Below are positions 1-7,536 of a stretch of DNA of 45,139 nucleotides, in pieces. A model generated the notes under the pieces. That model did no database searches and had not been told where the DNA came from. It saw only the letters and a program-made list of their open reading frames with translations. This DNA is from JBBQTQ01 sp038213135 (GTDB lineage Bacteria; Actinomycetota; Thermoleophilia; Gaiellales; Gaiellaceae). The stretch spans positions 1-45,139 of the forward strand of contig JBBQTQ010000008.1 of the NCBI GenBank assembly GCA_038213135.1, given 5' to 3'. The stretch's first letter is position 1; every line of letters starts with the position of its first letter. Both the position numbers and the translations under genes were made by a program.

Positions 1-34
1 AAAGCCGGCGCTCTCCCAGCTGAGCTAACGCCCC
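1..34 (-). tRNA. tRNA-Ala (probable TGC anticodon), 5' part only
   Basis: Read on the minus strand, the first 34 bases give a tRNA 5' half: acceptor strand GGGGCGT, a D arm of the form GCTCAGCTGGGAGAGC, then the anticodon-stem strand CCGGC and TTT. The acceptor and D-arm sequence match bacterial tRNA-Ala, in which TTT opens the loop holding TGC. The anticodon itself lies outside the window, so the isotype is inferred. It follows the DUF2442 gene in the same orientation. Confidence 0.85.
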
Positions 35-65
35 TTCGAGGTCAGTTTAGACCCGCGCGACCCGG

Positions 66-350
66 CTACGCGCGCTGCGGAATGCTCACGATCGGCTTCG
101 GATCGCCGGCCGGCTCTTCGCTGCCGTAGAGCACCTCGGGGTCGAGATCGGCGCCGTTGGGCCAGACGATCGTCTGCTCGTATTCGTCGACCGCGACTCT
201 TGCGAAGAACTCGGGATCTCGAAGTGGGCGGAAGACCTCGCCGTCGAGGAGCGGCTCGAAGTCGACGTCTCGGATCTCCCCGTCGGCAAAGACGACTCGC
301 ACCACGTAAGGATCGAGGGGAGTGACTGCCTTGACATCCGGTGCCATCAC
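66..350 (-). CDS. DUF2442 domain protein
   Basis: A 94-residue acidic protein with the DUF2442 pattern: an N-terminal strand with VRVVFADGEIRDVDFEPLL, a middle FxRVxVDEYEQTIVWPNG segment and the ending DLDPEVLYG. DUF2442 proteins are usually encoded beside a DUF4160 protein, and the pair is often suspected to be toxin-antitoxin-like without a proven activity. That arrangement is present: the start GTG (350) overlaps the upstream DUF4160 stop by GTGA, so translation is likely coupled. An ATG one codon later (347) is an alternative start. The function is unknown. Confidence 0.8.
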   Translation of the reverse strand: MMAPDVKAVTPLDPYVVRVVFADGEIRDVDFEPLLDGEVFRPLRDPEFFARVAVDEYEQTIVWPNGADLDPEVLYGSEEPAGDPKPIVSIPQRA

Positions 351-607
351 GGCAGCGGCAGAATGGGATCGAGGGGAAGCATGATCCTTGCACGATGCCA
401 GTTCGCAGCCAGTTCCGCGCGATGAATTTCAACCCACCGGCGGACGAGTCTGCTCGCGTGCGGCGGCAGTTTGCCTGCGATCACAAGGCCTGTCTCGATC
501 GAGACCTTGGCCCGATAGCCGGCGTAAAGAGCGTGGAAGCGCGGTGGCGGGTGATCGTTGATGAACATCTGGATCACGATTCCGTAGAACACGCTGATCG
601 TCGGCAA
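347..607 (-). CDS. DUF4160 domain protein
   Basis: An 86-residue protein with the DUF4160 hallmark of an N-terminal MPTISVFYGIVIQMF, then NDHPPPRFHALY (the conserved HxPPHFHA-type stretch), and a C-terminal helix VRRWVEIHRAELAANW. The start is TTG at 607. A TAGTCT hexamer lies 9 nt upstream (617-622 on the minus strand), so the mRNA probably has almost no leader. It is the first gene of a two-gene unit with DUF2442. Such pairs are candidate toxin-antitoxin modules; nothing here shows which member is toxic. Confidence 0.8.
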   Translation of the reverse strand: MPTISVFYGIVIQMFINDHPPPRFHALYAGYRAKVSIETGLVIAGKLPPHASRLVRRWVEIHRAELAANWHRARIMLPLDPILPLP

Positions 608-616
608 TGGCGACCG

Positions 617-626
617 AGACTAGCCT
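617..626. promoter_or_regulatory. Overlapping divergent -10 hexamers between DUF4160 and the esterase
   Basis: AGACTAGCCT contains TAGTCT on the minus strand (622-617), 9 nt before the DUF4160 TTG. On the plus strand it contains TAGCCT (621-626), 34 nt before the esterase ATG. The two share the central TA. No convincing -35 hexamer is visible on either side. Confidence 0.4.
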
Positions 627-660
627 GCGGGCTCCGATCGCGAAATCCGCGGTTTCGGCC

Positions 661-1404
661 ATGACCCTTCGACGCCACGCGGCCATCCACTCACGCGCGA
701 TCGGCGCTGTCGGCAACCTGCTCGCCTACGGCCACTTCGGCCGGCCGGTGCTCGCGGTTCCCTCGCAACAGGGCACCGCGCACGAGTTCGAGCGCTTCGG
801 CATGGTCGACGCGATTGCACCGCTGATCGAGCAGGGGCGGATCAAGCTCTACGCGGTCGACAGCTTCGACACCGGTTCCTGGTATGCCGAGGGACTGTCC
901 CTGGAGGAGCGGGCCCGCCGGCACGGGGCCTACGAGGACTGGATCGCCAACGAGGTCGTGCCGTGGATCTACGAAGACCTCGGCGGCCCGCAGGAGATCC
1001 TCGTCACCGGCACGAGCTTCGGCGCCTACCACTCGGCCAATTTCGCGCTGAAGCGCGCCGACCTTTTCCCGGTTGCGATCTGCATGAGCGGCGTCTACGA
1101 CGTCTCCGTCGTCGCCGGCGGCGAGCGCGGCGAGGCGACCTATTTCAACAACCCGCTCGATTACGTCCAGCACCTGCAAGGCGACCATCTCGACTGGCTG
1201 CGCAGCCGCGTGAGCCTGCTGCTCGTCGCCGGACAGGGCCAGTGGGAGGACACGACCGGCGCGCTCGAGAGCACGCGCCGGTTCGCCTCGCTACTGGCGG
1301 AGAAGGGGATCAGGCACGAGCTGGACGTCTGGGGACACGACGTGCCGCACGACTGGGAGTCGTGGCAGCGACAGCTGGCCCACCACCTGCCGCGCTTCTG
1401 TTAG
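661..1404 (+). CDS. Esterase-like alpha/beta hydrolase (PF00756-type)
   Basis: A 247-residue protein of the putative esterase family. The nucleophile elbow GTSFG puts the catalytic Ser near residue 119 and is followed by YHSANFAL, typical of the small actinobacterial esterase-D-like group. A late WGHDVPHDW segment is the probable catalytic His region. There is no signal peptide, so it is probably cytosolic; the substrate is unknown. An in-frame ATG at 607 exists, but the family alignment (RRHAAIHSRAIG... leading into FGRPVLAVPS) fits the ATG at 661. The stop overlaps the end of the convergent coiled-coil gene by 4 nt. Confidence 0.8.
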   Translation: MTLRRHAAIHSRAIGAVGNLLAYGHFGRPVLAVPSQQGTAHEFERFGMVDAIAPLIEQGRIKLYAVDSFDTGSWYAEGLSLEERARRHGAYEDWIANEVVPWIYEDLGGPQEILVTGTSFGAYHSANFALKRADLFPVAICMSGVYDVSVVAGGERGEATYFNNPLDYVQHLQGDHLDWLRSRVSLLLVAGQGQWEDTTGALESTRRFASLLAEKGIRHELDVWGHDVPHDWESWQRQLAHHLPRFC

Positions 1405-1643
1405 GCAGCTCGCTCGAGCCGCTCTTCGGCGCGGGCGCGCTGGATGATCGCGTCGCGTTCGCCGTGGCGCAGATACGCCCTCGCGGCCCGATGCTCGTCC
1501 CAGAGCCGGGCGATCTCCTGCTCGAGCTGCTGGTGCTCGGCGGCGAGGGTGGTGTCGTGTGCCTCCGAGAGCGTGTGGAAGAGCTCCGCGCGCCGCTCGG
1601 TCAGCTGCTCGATTTCCTGCCGGATGTGATCTGGAGTTCTCAT
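1401..1643 (-). CDS. Small coiled-coil protein of unknown function
   Basis: An 80-residue charged protein that is almost entirely helical. It has heptad-like stretches (RQEIEQLTERRAELF and LAAEHQQLEQEIARLWDEH) and a basic/acidic C-terminus. The ATG at 1643 has a good Shine-Dalgarno, GGAG, 5 nt upstream. A longer in-frame extension upstream has no coding character. It resembles the short Actinobacteria-specific coiled-coil families (DUF2630-like) without a firm match. No function is assigned. Confidence 0.7.
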   Translation of the reverse strand: MRTPDHIRQEIEQLTERRAELFHTLSEAHDTTLAAEHQQLEQEIARLWDEHRAARAYLRHGERDAIIQRARAEERLERAA

Positions 1644-1702
1644 GTCTCCTTCAAGAACGAGTTCGTCGGTAAGCCCATTCCGGTTTCGCCCCGGTCTTAC
1701 AC

Positions 1703-1789
1703 CTACCTCCACGATCCGAAGAAGTAGACGAGCACGACGAGCGCGCCCACGACGCCCGCGATCCACGCGATCACGTGCAGCACGGTCAC
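1703..1789 (-). CDS. Possible 28-residue membrane microprotein
   Basis: On the minus strand, GTG at 1789 opens 28 codons reading MTVLHVIAWIAGVVGALVV then LVYFFGSWR and TAG. The product is a single hydrophobic helix with a basic end. The GTG overlaps the TGA of the upstream zincin gene as GTGA, the same coupling used by many genes in this window, and nearly all codons end in G or C. It is supported only by composition, hydrophobicity and overlap. No homologue is recognised. Confidence 0.45.
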   Translation of the reverse strand: MTVLHVIAWIAGVVGALVVLVYFFGSWR

Positions 1790-2088
1790 TCGAACCCCAG
1801 CTCCCCTAGCTGCTCCTCGTCCAGCCCGAAGTAGTGCGCGAGCTCGTGGAGCACGGTGATCCGGATCTCGTTCTCGAGCTCCTGCGGGTCGGGAAACGAC
1901 TCCTGCAGCGGCAGCCGGTAGATCGTGATCTTGGCCGGCAGGTACTCGTCCTCCTCGAACAGGCCGAGCAGGTCCGGCTCTTCGGGGTTCTCGTCCTCGA
2001 CGACGACCGCGACGTTCTTCAGCTTCGCTGCGAGGTCGGGCGGCAGGGAATCGAGCGCGCGGCGGACGTGCTCTTCGAAGCTCACCAT
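1786..2088 (-). CDS. Minimal zincin metallopeptidase family protein (PF06262)
   Basis: A 100-residue protein with the HELAHYFGLD zinc motif (HExxH near residue 81) and a downstream acidic end. This is the compact one-domain zincin family formerly called DUF1025. The N-terminal half carries VVVEDENPEEPDLLGLFE and the strand ITIYRLPLQ, both typical of the family. The ATG at 2088 lies 7 nt inside the end of the upstream rhomboid gene, so the pair is probably co-translated. The family is predicted to be proteolytic, but its substrates are not established. Cytosolic by sequence. Confidence 0.85.
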   Translation of the reverse strand: MVSFEEHVRRALDSLPPDLAAKLKNVAVVVEDENPEEPDLLGLFEEDEYLPAKITIYRLPLQESFPDPQELENEIRITVLHELAHYFGLDEEQLGELGFE

Positions 2089-2774
2089 CGCGGCGCGAGC
2101 GGACGCCGGATCGCCACCAGCCGCACTGTCGCCAGCCCGAAGACGAAGCCGCCGATGTGTGCGAAGAGCGCGACGCCGCCGCCCGCCGAGGGATGCGTCA
2201 GCGAGACGTTTGCCTCCCACAGCTGGAAGGCGAACCAGCCGCCGAGCACGATCACCGCCGGCACCTCGACGAAGAACCAGAAAATCAGCGTCAGCACCCG
2301 CGCCCTCGGCAGCAGCAGGAAGTACGCGCCGAGGACGCCTGCGATCGCGCCGCTCGCACCGATGTTCGGGATGCTCGCATCCTGGGAGCTGCCCCAGTGG
2401 AGCGTCGCCAGCGTCTGCACCGTCGTCGCCGCCAGCCCGCAGGCCACGTACCAGAGGAAGAAGCGAACCCGGCCGAGGGCGTCCTCGACGTTGTTGCCGA
2501 AGATCCAGAAGAAGAGCATGTTGCCCGCGATGTGGCCCCAGCTCGCGTGCATGAACATCGAGCTGAAGGCACCCTCGTACCAGGGGAGCTGGTGGAAGTG
2601 CCCGATCCCCGTGCACGGCCCCGAGTACGAGCACGGGTAATAGCCGTAGCGGATCACCTCGCGGTCGACTCCGCCGTGCAGCTCCCAGAGCCACACGATC
2701 ACGTTCGCCAGGATCAGCCCGACCGTGACGACCGGGAAGCTGCGGGTCGGGACGTTGTCCTTGAGCGGGAGCAC
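2082..2774 (-). CDS. Rhomboid family intramembrane serine protease
   Basis: A 230-residue polytopic membrane protein. The rhomboid dyad is visible: GASGAIAG with Ser141 and AHIGGF with His206. HIAGN (His81, Asn85) supplies the oxyanion-side residues. About six or seven hydrophobic segments are present, in the right order for a bacterial six-helix core. GTG start 2774 overlaps the argF stop as TAGTG. The next gene is a soluble minimal zincin, so two unrelated proteases are translationally linked. Confidence 0.9.
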   Translation of the reverse strand: MLPLKDNVPTRSFPVVTVGLILANVIVWLWELHGGVDREVIRYGYYPCSYSGPCTGIGHFHQLPWYEGAFSSMFMHASWGHIAGNMLFFWIFGNNVEDALGRVRFFLWYVACGLAATTVQTLATLHWGSSQDASIPNIGASGAIAGVLGAYFLLLPRARVLTLIFWFFVEVPAVIVLGGWFAFQLWEANVSLTHPSAGGGVALFAHIGGFVFGLATVRLVAIRRPLAPRW

Positions 2775-3664
2775 TACTCGACCACGAGGGCGAGCAGCGC
2801 CTTCTGCGCGTGCAGGCGGTTCTCCGCCTCGTCGAAGACGGCCGACTGCGGCCCGTAGACGACGGCCTCAGTGATCTCCTCGCCGTAGTGCGCCGGCAGG
2901 CAGTGGAGCACGATCGCGGAGGGCTTCGCGCGAGCGAGGAGCGCCTCGTCGATCGTGAAGCCGCGGAACGCCTCGAGCCGGCGGGCGGTCTCCTCCTCCT
3001 GGCCCATGCTCGTCCAGACGTCGGTGTAGAGGACGTCTGCGCCTGTCGCCGCCTCGCCCGGGTCGTTCGTCACGTGGCCGGGCGTGCCGGGCGGGGGCTC
3101 GTAGCCTGCAGGCGTCGCGGCGACGAACTCCATGCCGAACGCGGCGGCGGCCGCGGCGAGCGAGACGCACATGTTGTTGCCGTCGCCGATGTAGGCGAGA
3201 CGAACGCTGTCCAGCCGGCCGAGGCACTCGCGGATCGTCTGGAGGTCGGCGAGCGCCTGGCATGGATGCTCCTCGTCCGTGAGCGCGTTGATCACGGGGA
3301 CTTCTGCGTGCTCGGCGAGCTCCGAGACCTCGGCCTGCGCGAAGGTGCGGATCGCGATCGCGTCGAGGTAGCGGGAGAGCACGCGCGCTCCGTCGCGCAG
3401 CGGCTCGCGCTCCCCGAGCCGCAGGTCCGACAGGAGCAGCGCAGTTCCGCCGAGCTGGGCGATCCCGACCGCGAACGAGACGCGCGTTCGCAGCGACGGC
3501 TTCTCGAAGATCAGCCCGAGCGTGCGGCCGGGGAGGAGACGCTGCTCCTCGCGCCGCGCCTGCGCCGCCTTCAACTCGTCGGCGAGGTCGAGCGCCAGCT
3601 CGAGCTCCGCGCGCGACCAGTCGGACACCCGTAGGAAGTCCCGTCCCTTGAGCTCTTCAGGCAC
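2774..3664 (-). CDS. argF: Ornithine carbamoyltransferase
   Basis: Transfers the carbamoyl group of carbamoyl phosphate to ornithine, giving citrulline (arginine biosynthesis). The carbamoyl-phosphate motif reads EKPSLRTRVSF, a Leu variant of the usual STRT. HPCQALADLQ, DVWTSMGQE and HCLPAHYGEE are the further OTCase signatures. From GTG 3664 the protein is 296 residues, slightly short for the family (about 305-315), with helix 1 intact (LKGRDFLRVSDW). The open frame continues upstream without coding character. TAGTCT (3686-3681, minus) lies 16 nt before this GTG, so an earlier CTG (3673) could be the true start of a leaderless message. No other arg genes are in the window. Confidence 0.88.
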   Translation of the reverse strand: MPEELKGRDFLRVSDWSRAELELALDLADELKAAQARREEQRLLPGRTLGLIFEKPSLRTRVSFAVGIAQLGGTALLLSDLRLGEREPLRDGARVLSRYLDAIAIRTFAQAEVSELAEHAEVPVINALTDEEHPCQALADLQTIRECLGRLDSVRLAYIGDGNNMCVSLAAAAAAFGMEFVAATPAGYEPPPGTPGHVTNDPGEAATGADVLYTDVWTSMGQEEETARRLEAFRGFTIDEALLARAKPSAIVLHCLPAHYGEEITEAVVYGPQSAVFDEAENRLHAQKALLALVVE

Positions 3665-3676
3665 CCGGATCAGGGC

Positions 3677-4051
3677 GTGGAGACTACCGCCGCCCCTTGC
3701 TTTTCCGGGTCGGATAGTGAGACGATCGGCCGCCCGACACCCGGTGGTGGAAATGGCGGCAAGAAGCCGTGCAAGTGCTCGCACATGACGGTCATGCTCG
3801 ATCCGACGCTGATCAACAAGAAGGCGCTTCCCCCCGACAAGCACGTGAAGGCCACATTCGTGTGCAAGACGGACTGCACGAAATCGACGAAGGGCGTGAT
3901 CCAGGTGAAGATGCTCTCGCGCGGACAGCTGAGCCAGCTCTTCGGCCGGTCGCTCGCCTACGCGATCGTCACGTCATGCCACGGCGTCACCCAGACGTTC
4001 AAGGTGACCGTCTTCATCGACCAGAAGGGGCACCTCAGCAACCACCGCTGA
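3677..4051 (+). CDS. Small cysteine-containing hypothetical protein, possible fragment of a secreted protein
   Basis: A 124-residue frame from GTG 3677, or 89 residues from ATG 3785. The C-terminal two thirds has strongly G/C-ending codons and looks genuinely coding. The first 35 codons, a Gly/Pro-rich stretch PTPGGGNGGKK, do not. Cysteines fall as CKC, CKTDC and CHG. The alternating-strand pattern (VKATFVCKTDC, TFKVTVFIDQKGHL) resembles C-terminal Ig-like domains of secreted actinobacterial proteins, yet no signal peptide is present. It could be a truncated remnant. It lies between argF and the ECF operon, convergent with the latter. Confidence 0.5.
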   Translation: METTAAPCFSGSDSETIGRPTPGGGNGGKKPCKCSHMTVMLDPTLINKKALPPDKHVKATFVCKTDCTKSTKGVIQVKMLSRGQLSQLFGRSLAYAIVTSCHGVTQTFKVTVFIDQKGHLSNHR

Positions 4052-4058
4052 GGGCGGC

Positions 4059-4697
4059 TCAGAACTCGGTAGCGACGTCCACTCCGGCGTCTGCGAGCAA
4101 GTCGCGCAGTCGCCGGAGGCCCGTGAACATGCGGCTCTTGATCGTGCCGAGCGGCTGGCCGAGGCGCTCGGCCAGCTCGGACTGCGTGAAGCCGCCGTAG
4201 TAGGCGAGCTCGAGCGCCTCGCGCTGGTCGTCGGGCAGCTGGCGGAGCGCTTCCTGGACGACGCGCCGCTTCGAGCGCAGCGCCGCCTCCTCGTCCGTCG
4301 ATGCGGTCGCGGCGATCGGGGCCGACTCGAGCGGATCGCCACGGCGGCGCTGCTCGCGGCGGACGAGGTCGACCGAGCGGCGGTGGACGAGGGTCAGAAT
4401 CCAGGTGCTGGGCTTCGCGCGCTCGGCGAGGAAGGTGCCGGCCTTGCGCCAGACCGTCAAGAACGCATCCTGGACGGCGTCCTCGGCGAGCGTCTGGTCG
4501 CGCAGGATCCGCACCGCGAGCCCGTACGCGACGCGGCCGTAGCGGTCGTAGAGCTCGGCGAGCGCGAGGTCGTCGGAACGGCTGACGAGCGCGAGCAGGG
4601 CCTCGTCCGAAAAGTGGGCGAGGTCCCGGCCCGAGGCGGCGTCTTCACGCCCCCCGGGGAGCGCGACGAGATCGTGTTCTCTCACTCCCGGTCGCAA
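4059..4697 (-). CDS. ECF-type RNA polymerase sigma factor
   Basis: A 212-residue sigma-70 family protein with region 2 (LAELYDRYGRVAYGLAVRIL, then AEDAVQDAFLTVWR) and region 4 (LPDDQREALELAYYGGFTQ, then SELAERLGQPLGTIKSR), which is the ECF layout, most like the SigK/RskA-partnered groups. The start is TTG 4697 or GTG 4685. Only 3 nt separate it from the anti-sigma stop upstream. It is the last gene of the DUF4331-TPR-Ni/Co transport operon, so it probably directs that operon's transcription. The reverse of the usual order (anti-sigma first) is notable. Confidence 0.9.
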   Translation of the reverse strand: MRPGVREHDLVALPGGREDAASGRDLAHFSDEALLALVSRSDDLALAELYDRYGRVAYGLAVRILRDQTLAEDAVQDAFLTVWRKAGTFLAERAKPSTWILTLVHRRSVDLVRREQRRRGDPLESAPIAATASTDEEAALRSKRRVVQEALRQLPDDQREALELAYYGGFTQSELAERLGQPLGTIKSRMFTGLRRLRDLLADAGVDVATEF

Positions 4698-4700
4698 AGC

Positions 4701-5408
4701 CTATGCGGTCTCGGTCGTGATGAGAACTTGCCCGGTCAGGGTCTGTGAGCCGCCCGCCGGCTCGACCGAGACGGCGACCTTGGCGTGCCTGGGCACGAGC
4801 CGGGTCAGCGTCACGATCGAGCGGTCGGGCCCGCCCGCGAAGAGCCCGGCCGGCAGGGCCTTTCCGTTCGGGAGGATCCAGACCTCGTAGGTCATGCCGT
4901 CGGGCGCGCGTGGCAGGCCCGAGACGACGAGCGCTGCTTCCTCGTTCGGGGCGACGACGAGGGCGCCCTTGCTCCCGTCGAGCGCGAAGCGCCGGCTGCC
5001 CGGGGCGGCGATGATCGCGAGCGCCTGGGTCTGGGCGCGCCGTGCGTCCCGCTCGCGGTTGAGGGAGCCTGAGAGGGACGAGGCCCAGACGCCCAGGGCG
5101 ATTGCCGCGCAGGCGGCCGCGGCGGCCAGGACTGCTGCTCCGGGCGCGAGGAACCGGCGGCGCAGGGGGATCACGTTCGAGCTGCTCTCCGCACGAGCCT
5201 CGTCGAGGATGCGCGCGCGAAGTTGCGCAGGCGGGGCGCGGAGATCGGTGTCGTACGCGATTGCCGCTGCGGCGGAGCGCAGCGACTCGAGCTCCTCCTG
5301 GCAAACGGTGCAGCCGACAAGATGCTCCTCGAAGGCGCGAAGCTCGTCGTCGTCGAGCGCGTGCAGGACGTAGGCCGCGGCCTGCTCGTGGATGTCGTGA
5401 CTGGTCAT
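4701..5408 (-). CDS. RskA-like membrane anti-sigma factor
   Basis: 235 residues. The N-terminal zinc-type anti-sigma domain has HEQAAAYVLHALDDDEL and a CTVC pair at residues 33-36. A single membrane segment follows at about residues 88-108. The extracytoplasmic RskA domain (YEVWILPNGKALPAGLF, then VAVSVEPAGGSQTLTG) ends the protein. The cytosolic domain should bind the ECF factor encoded directly downstream and the outer domain should sense an envelope signal. ATG 5408 overlaps the NiCoT stop as TGATG, so sensor and permease are made together. Confidence 0.88.
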   Translation of the reverse strand: MTSHDIHEQAAAYVLHALDDDELRAFEEHLVGCTVCQEELESLRSAAAAIAYDTDLRAPPAQLRARILDEARAESSSNVIPLRRRFLAPGAAVLAAAAACAAIALGVWASSLSGSLNRERDARRAQTQALAIIAAPGSRRFALDGSKGALVVAPNEEAALVVSGLPRAPDGMTYEVWILPNGKALPAGLFAGGPDRSIVTLTRLVPRHAKVAVSVEPAGGSQTLTGQVLITTETA

Positions 5409-6145
5409 CAGAAGATGTACGGCGCGACGTGGAGTGCTCCTAGGGAATACCACACGCCGAAGGCCAGGCTCGCGAATCCGAGCACCGGGGCGAGGCGCGC
5501 GAACGACCGCCGCGCGGGTGCGGAGGAGAGCGTCAGCCCGAAGCCGGTCGAGAGCAGCGCCATCGAGACGGCCGTGAAGAACGCGAAGATCGCGAGCGAG
5601 ACGACGGCGACCACCCGGCTGTGGATCGCGGCGAGCAGCAGGACGCCGACGCCCGCGCTGCCGCCCATCCCGTGGATCAACCCGATTCCGTAGGCCTGGA
5701 GGGGGGAGCGGGTGCGGACGCTGTGGCGGTGGGCGGTGGCGTGGTCGTGCACGTGCACGTGGGAGCCGCTCGCGTGGTCGTGCACGTGCAGGTGGAAGAG
5801 CCCGCGCCGCCAGCGGACGAGCAGCCAGACGGCGAGACCGGCGATCAGCACGCCGACGGCCGTCTCGGCTCCCTCCTGCACTGCTGCCGGCAAGTACGCC
5901 TTGAAGAGGACGATCGGCAGGCCGAAGACGAAGAGCGAGGTCGCGTGGCCGAGTCCCCACGCGGCGCCGAGCCTCGCCGCTGCGCGGGCAGTTCGCTCGC
6001 GGCCGCTGGCGACGAGGGTCGTGACCGCCGCGAGGTGGTCGGGGTCAGTGGCGTGACGGAGGCCGAGCACGATCGCGACGGCGGCGACGAGCAGCATCGT
6101 CGCGCCGTCGGAGAGGTGGGCGATCTGGTGGTCGAGACCGAACAT
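5408..6145 (-). CDS. NiCoT-family nickel/cobalt permease
   Basis: A 245-residue polytopic membrane protein carrying the NiCoT signature LGLRHATDPDHLAAV (HX4DH type) in an early helix and GIGLIHGMGGSAGVGVL in a later helix. A histidine-rich loop between residues about 118 and 141 (HLHVHDH, HVHVHDH, HRH) is suited to binding Ni(II) or Co(II). ATG 6145 overlaps the stop of the RcnA-like gene as TGATG. Transport direction is not decided by sequence: NiCoT proteins import, but the HupE/RcnA relatives include exporters. Cytoplasmic membrane. Confidence 0.85.
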   Translation of the reverse strand: MFGLDHQIAHLSDGATMLLVAAVAIVLGLRHATDPDHLAAVTTLVASGRERTARAAARLGAAWGLGHATSLFVFGLPIVLFKAYLPAAVQEGAETAVGVLIAGLAVWLLVRWRRGLFHLHVHDHASGSHVHVHDHATAHRHSVRTRSPLQAYGIGLIHGMGGSAGVGVLLLAAIHSRVVAVVSLAIFAFFTAVSMALLSTGFGLTLSSAPARRSFARLAPVLGFASLAFGVWYSLGALHVAPYIF

Positions 6146-7536
6146 CAGGTCACCTTCGGGAGTGCGCGGACGGTCATCGCCAGGCCCAGGCCGAGCACGA
6201 CGAGAGCGCTGACGGCCGGGAGGAAGCGGACGAAGCCGCGGTCGAAGTCGACCCGCTTGAAGACGCGCTTCGCGCTGACCGCCAGCAGGCCGATCCCGCT
6301 CATCGCGGCCGCGAGGCCAAGGCTGAACGCGACGATCAGGACGAGGCCGTAGCCGACCCGGTGCAGCGAGATCGCCGCGAGCAGGACGACGAGAGCGGTG
6401 GGGCACGGGATGATCCCGCCCGAGATCCCGACGCCCAGCAGGCGTCGCAGGCTGAGCGTGGGGTCATGTGAGTGCGAGTGGCCGTGGCCGTGCTCGTGTA
6501 AGTGGCCGTGGTGATGGTCATGACCATGTGCGGGGCGACGCCATTCGCGGACGCGCCAGCGGAGGACGCTCAACCCGACCACGACGATCAGCAGCGCCGA
6601 GACGAGGTTCAGCCACGGATACAGCTGGTCGGGGAGGATGAACTGCGAGAGGCTCAGAGTTACGAGCCCGAGCGCGAAGACGCCGATCGTGTGGGTGATC
6701 GTCACCGTCGCGCCGAGCAGCAGCGCGTGCCGCGGCGTGCCGCGCGAGCCGACGAGATAGGCGGCGACGATCGACTTGCCGTGGCCCGGGCTGAGCGCGT
6801 GGGCTGCGCCCCAGAAGAAGGCGAGGAAGAGCGAGGCGATGACGAAGCCGAGTCCGAGCTTGTCGTGGACGATCAGGCTGGCGAAGCCGCCGTCGGAGAC
6901 GGCGCGGACGGCGGCGCGGCTTCCGAGCGCGTTGTGATCCAGGAGAGCAGGCGGTGCGCCTGCGGTTGGCCCGGCTAGTGCGACGGCCTGTGCGGAGCTG
7001 ACGTCGAGCGGGCTCTGCAGCAGGTTCTTCGGATAGGCGAGCAGGCGGTTGCTGATGCTCTGCGCGGGCACGCTCGAGGAGGCAAGGCTCGCACCGGAGC
7101 CGGAGCGGACGACGATCTCTTTCCATCCGATCCGTCCGGCATAGTTGTTGTCGTGATAGACAACGGAGGTGTGACCGTGTAGAGCCGGGCCCGACAACAG
7201 AACCTCGAGCCGCGTGGTGTGCAGGCCGCCCTGCCCCGGCGGGAACGCGAGCGCGTGGCGGACGGCGACGAGGCGTGCGGGGCGCCCGTTCAGGTCCAGC
7301 CGCACGTTCGCCGCGATCCGCTTCGCGTACGCAGCCGCGTCGACGCCGCCGGCCTGCTTCGCCTGGAAGGTCGGGATCTCCGCCATGTCCAGGACGTAGA
7401 GGACGTAGAGCCGGTTGCCCGAGACGTCGAGCTCGCTGTAGCGGTTGATCGTGAAGTTGCCGAGTGGATGTGCCGCTGCGCTCGCGGTTACCGCGAGCGC
7501 AGCTAGTAGGACCATGAGTGCGAGCAGGCGTTTCAC
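6145..7536 (-). CDS. RcnA-like nickel/cobalt transporter with exported N-terminal domain
   Basis: 463 residues. A signal peptide (about residues 1-22, ending SAAAHP) is followed by an extracytoplasmic beta-rich domain starting HPLGNFTINRYSEL. A transporter domain with HALSPGHGKSIVAAYL and ATVTITHTIG, the COG2215/RcnA motifs, comes next. A very His-rich cytosolic loop (HGHDHHHGHLHEHGHGH) precedes the last helices, which contain SGGIIPCPTALVVL. Start GTG 7536 overlaps the TPR gene stop as GTGA. RcnA members export Ni/Co; the fused exported domain suggests metal sensing or transfer outside the membrane. Confidence 0.87.
   Translation of the reverse strand: MKRLLALMVLLAALAVTASAAAHPLGNFTINRYSELDVSGNRLYVLYVLDMAEIPTFQAKQAGGVDAAAYAKRIAANVRLDLNGRPARLVAVRHALAFPPGQGGLHTTRLEVLLSGPALHGHTSVVYHDNNYAGRIGWKEIVVRSGSGASLASSSVPAQSISNRLLAYPKNLLQSPLDVSSAQAVALAGPTAGAPPALLDHNALGSRAAVRAVSDGGFASLIVHDKLGLGFVIASLFLAFFWGAAHALSPGHGKSIVAAYLVGSRGTPRHALLLGATVTITHTIGVFALGLVTLSLSQFILPDQLYPWLNLVSALLIVVVGLSVLRWRVREWRRPAHGHDHHHGHLHEHGHGHSHSHDPTLSLRRLLGVGISGGIIPCPTALVVLLAAISLHRVGYGLVLIVAFSLGLAAAMSGIGLLAVSAKRVFKRVDFDRGFVRFLPAVSALVVLGLGLAMTVRALPKVT

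Noticed and set aside
607..660. Upstream in-frame ATG (607) as the esterase start
   Set aside because: The extra 18 residues are not part of the esterase family, and the region overlaps the divergent -10 hexamers.
4048..4062. CTGAG-GGCGG-CTCAG between convergent genes as a bidirectional terminator
   Set aside because: Only 5 bp and no T-run on either side; such short stems are frequent by chance at this GC content.
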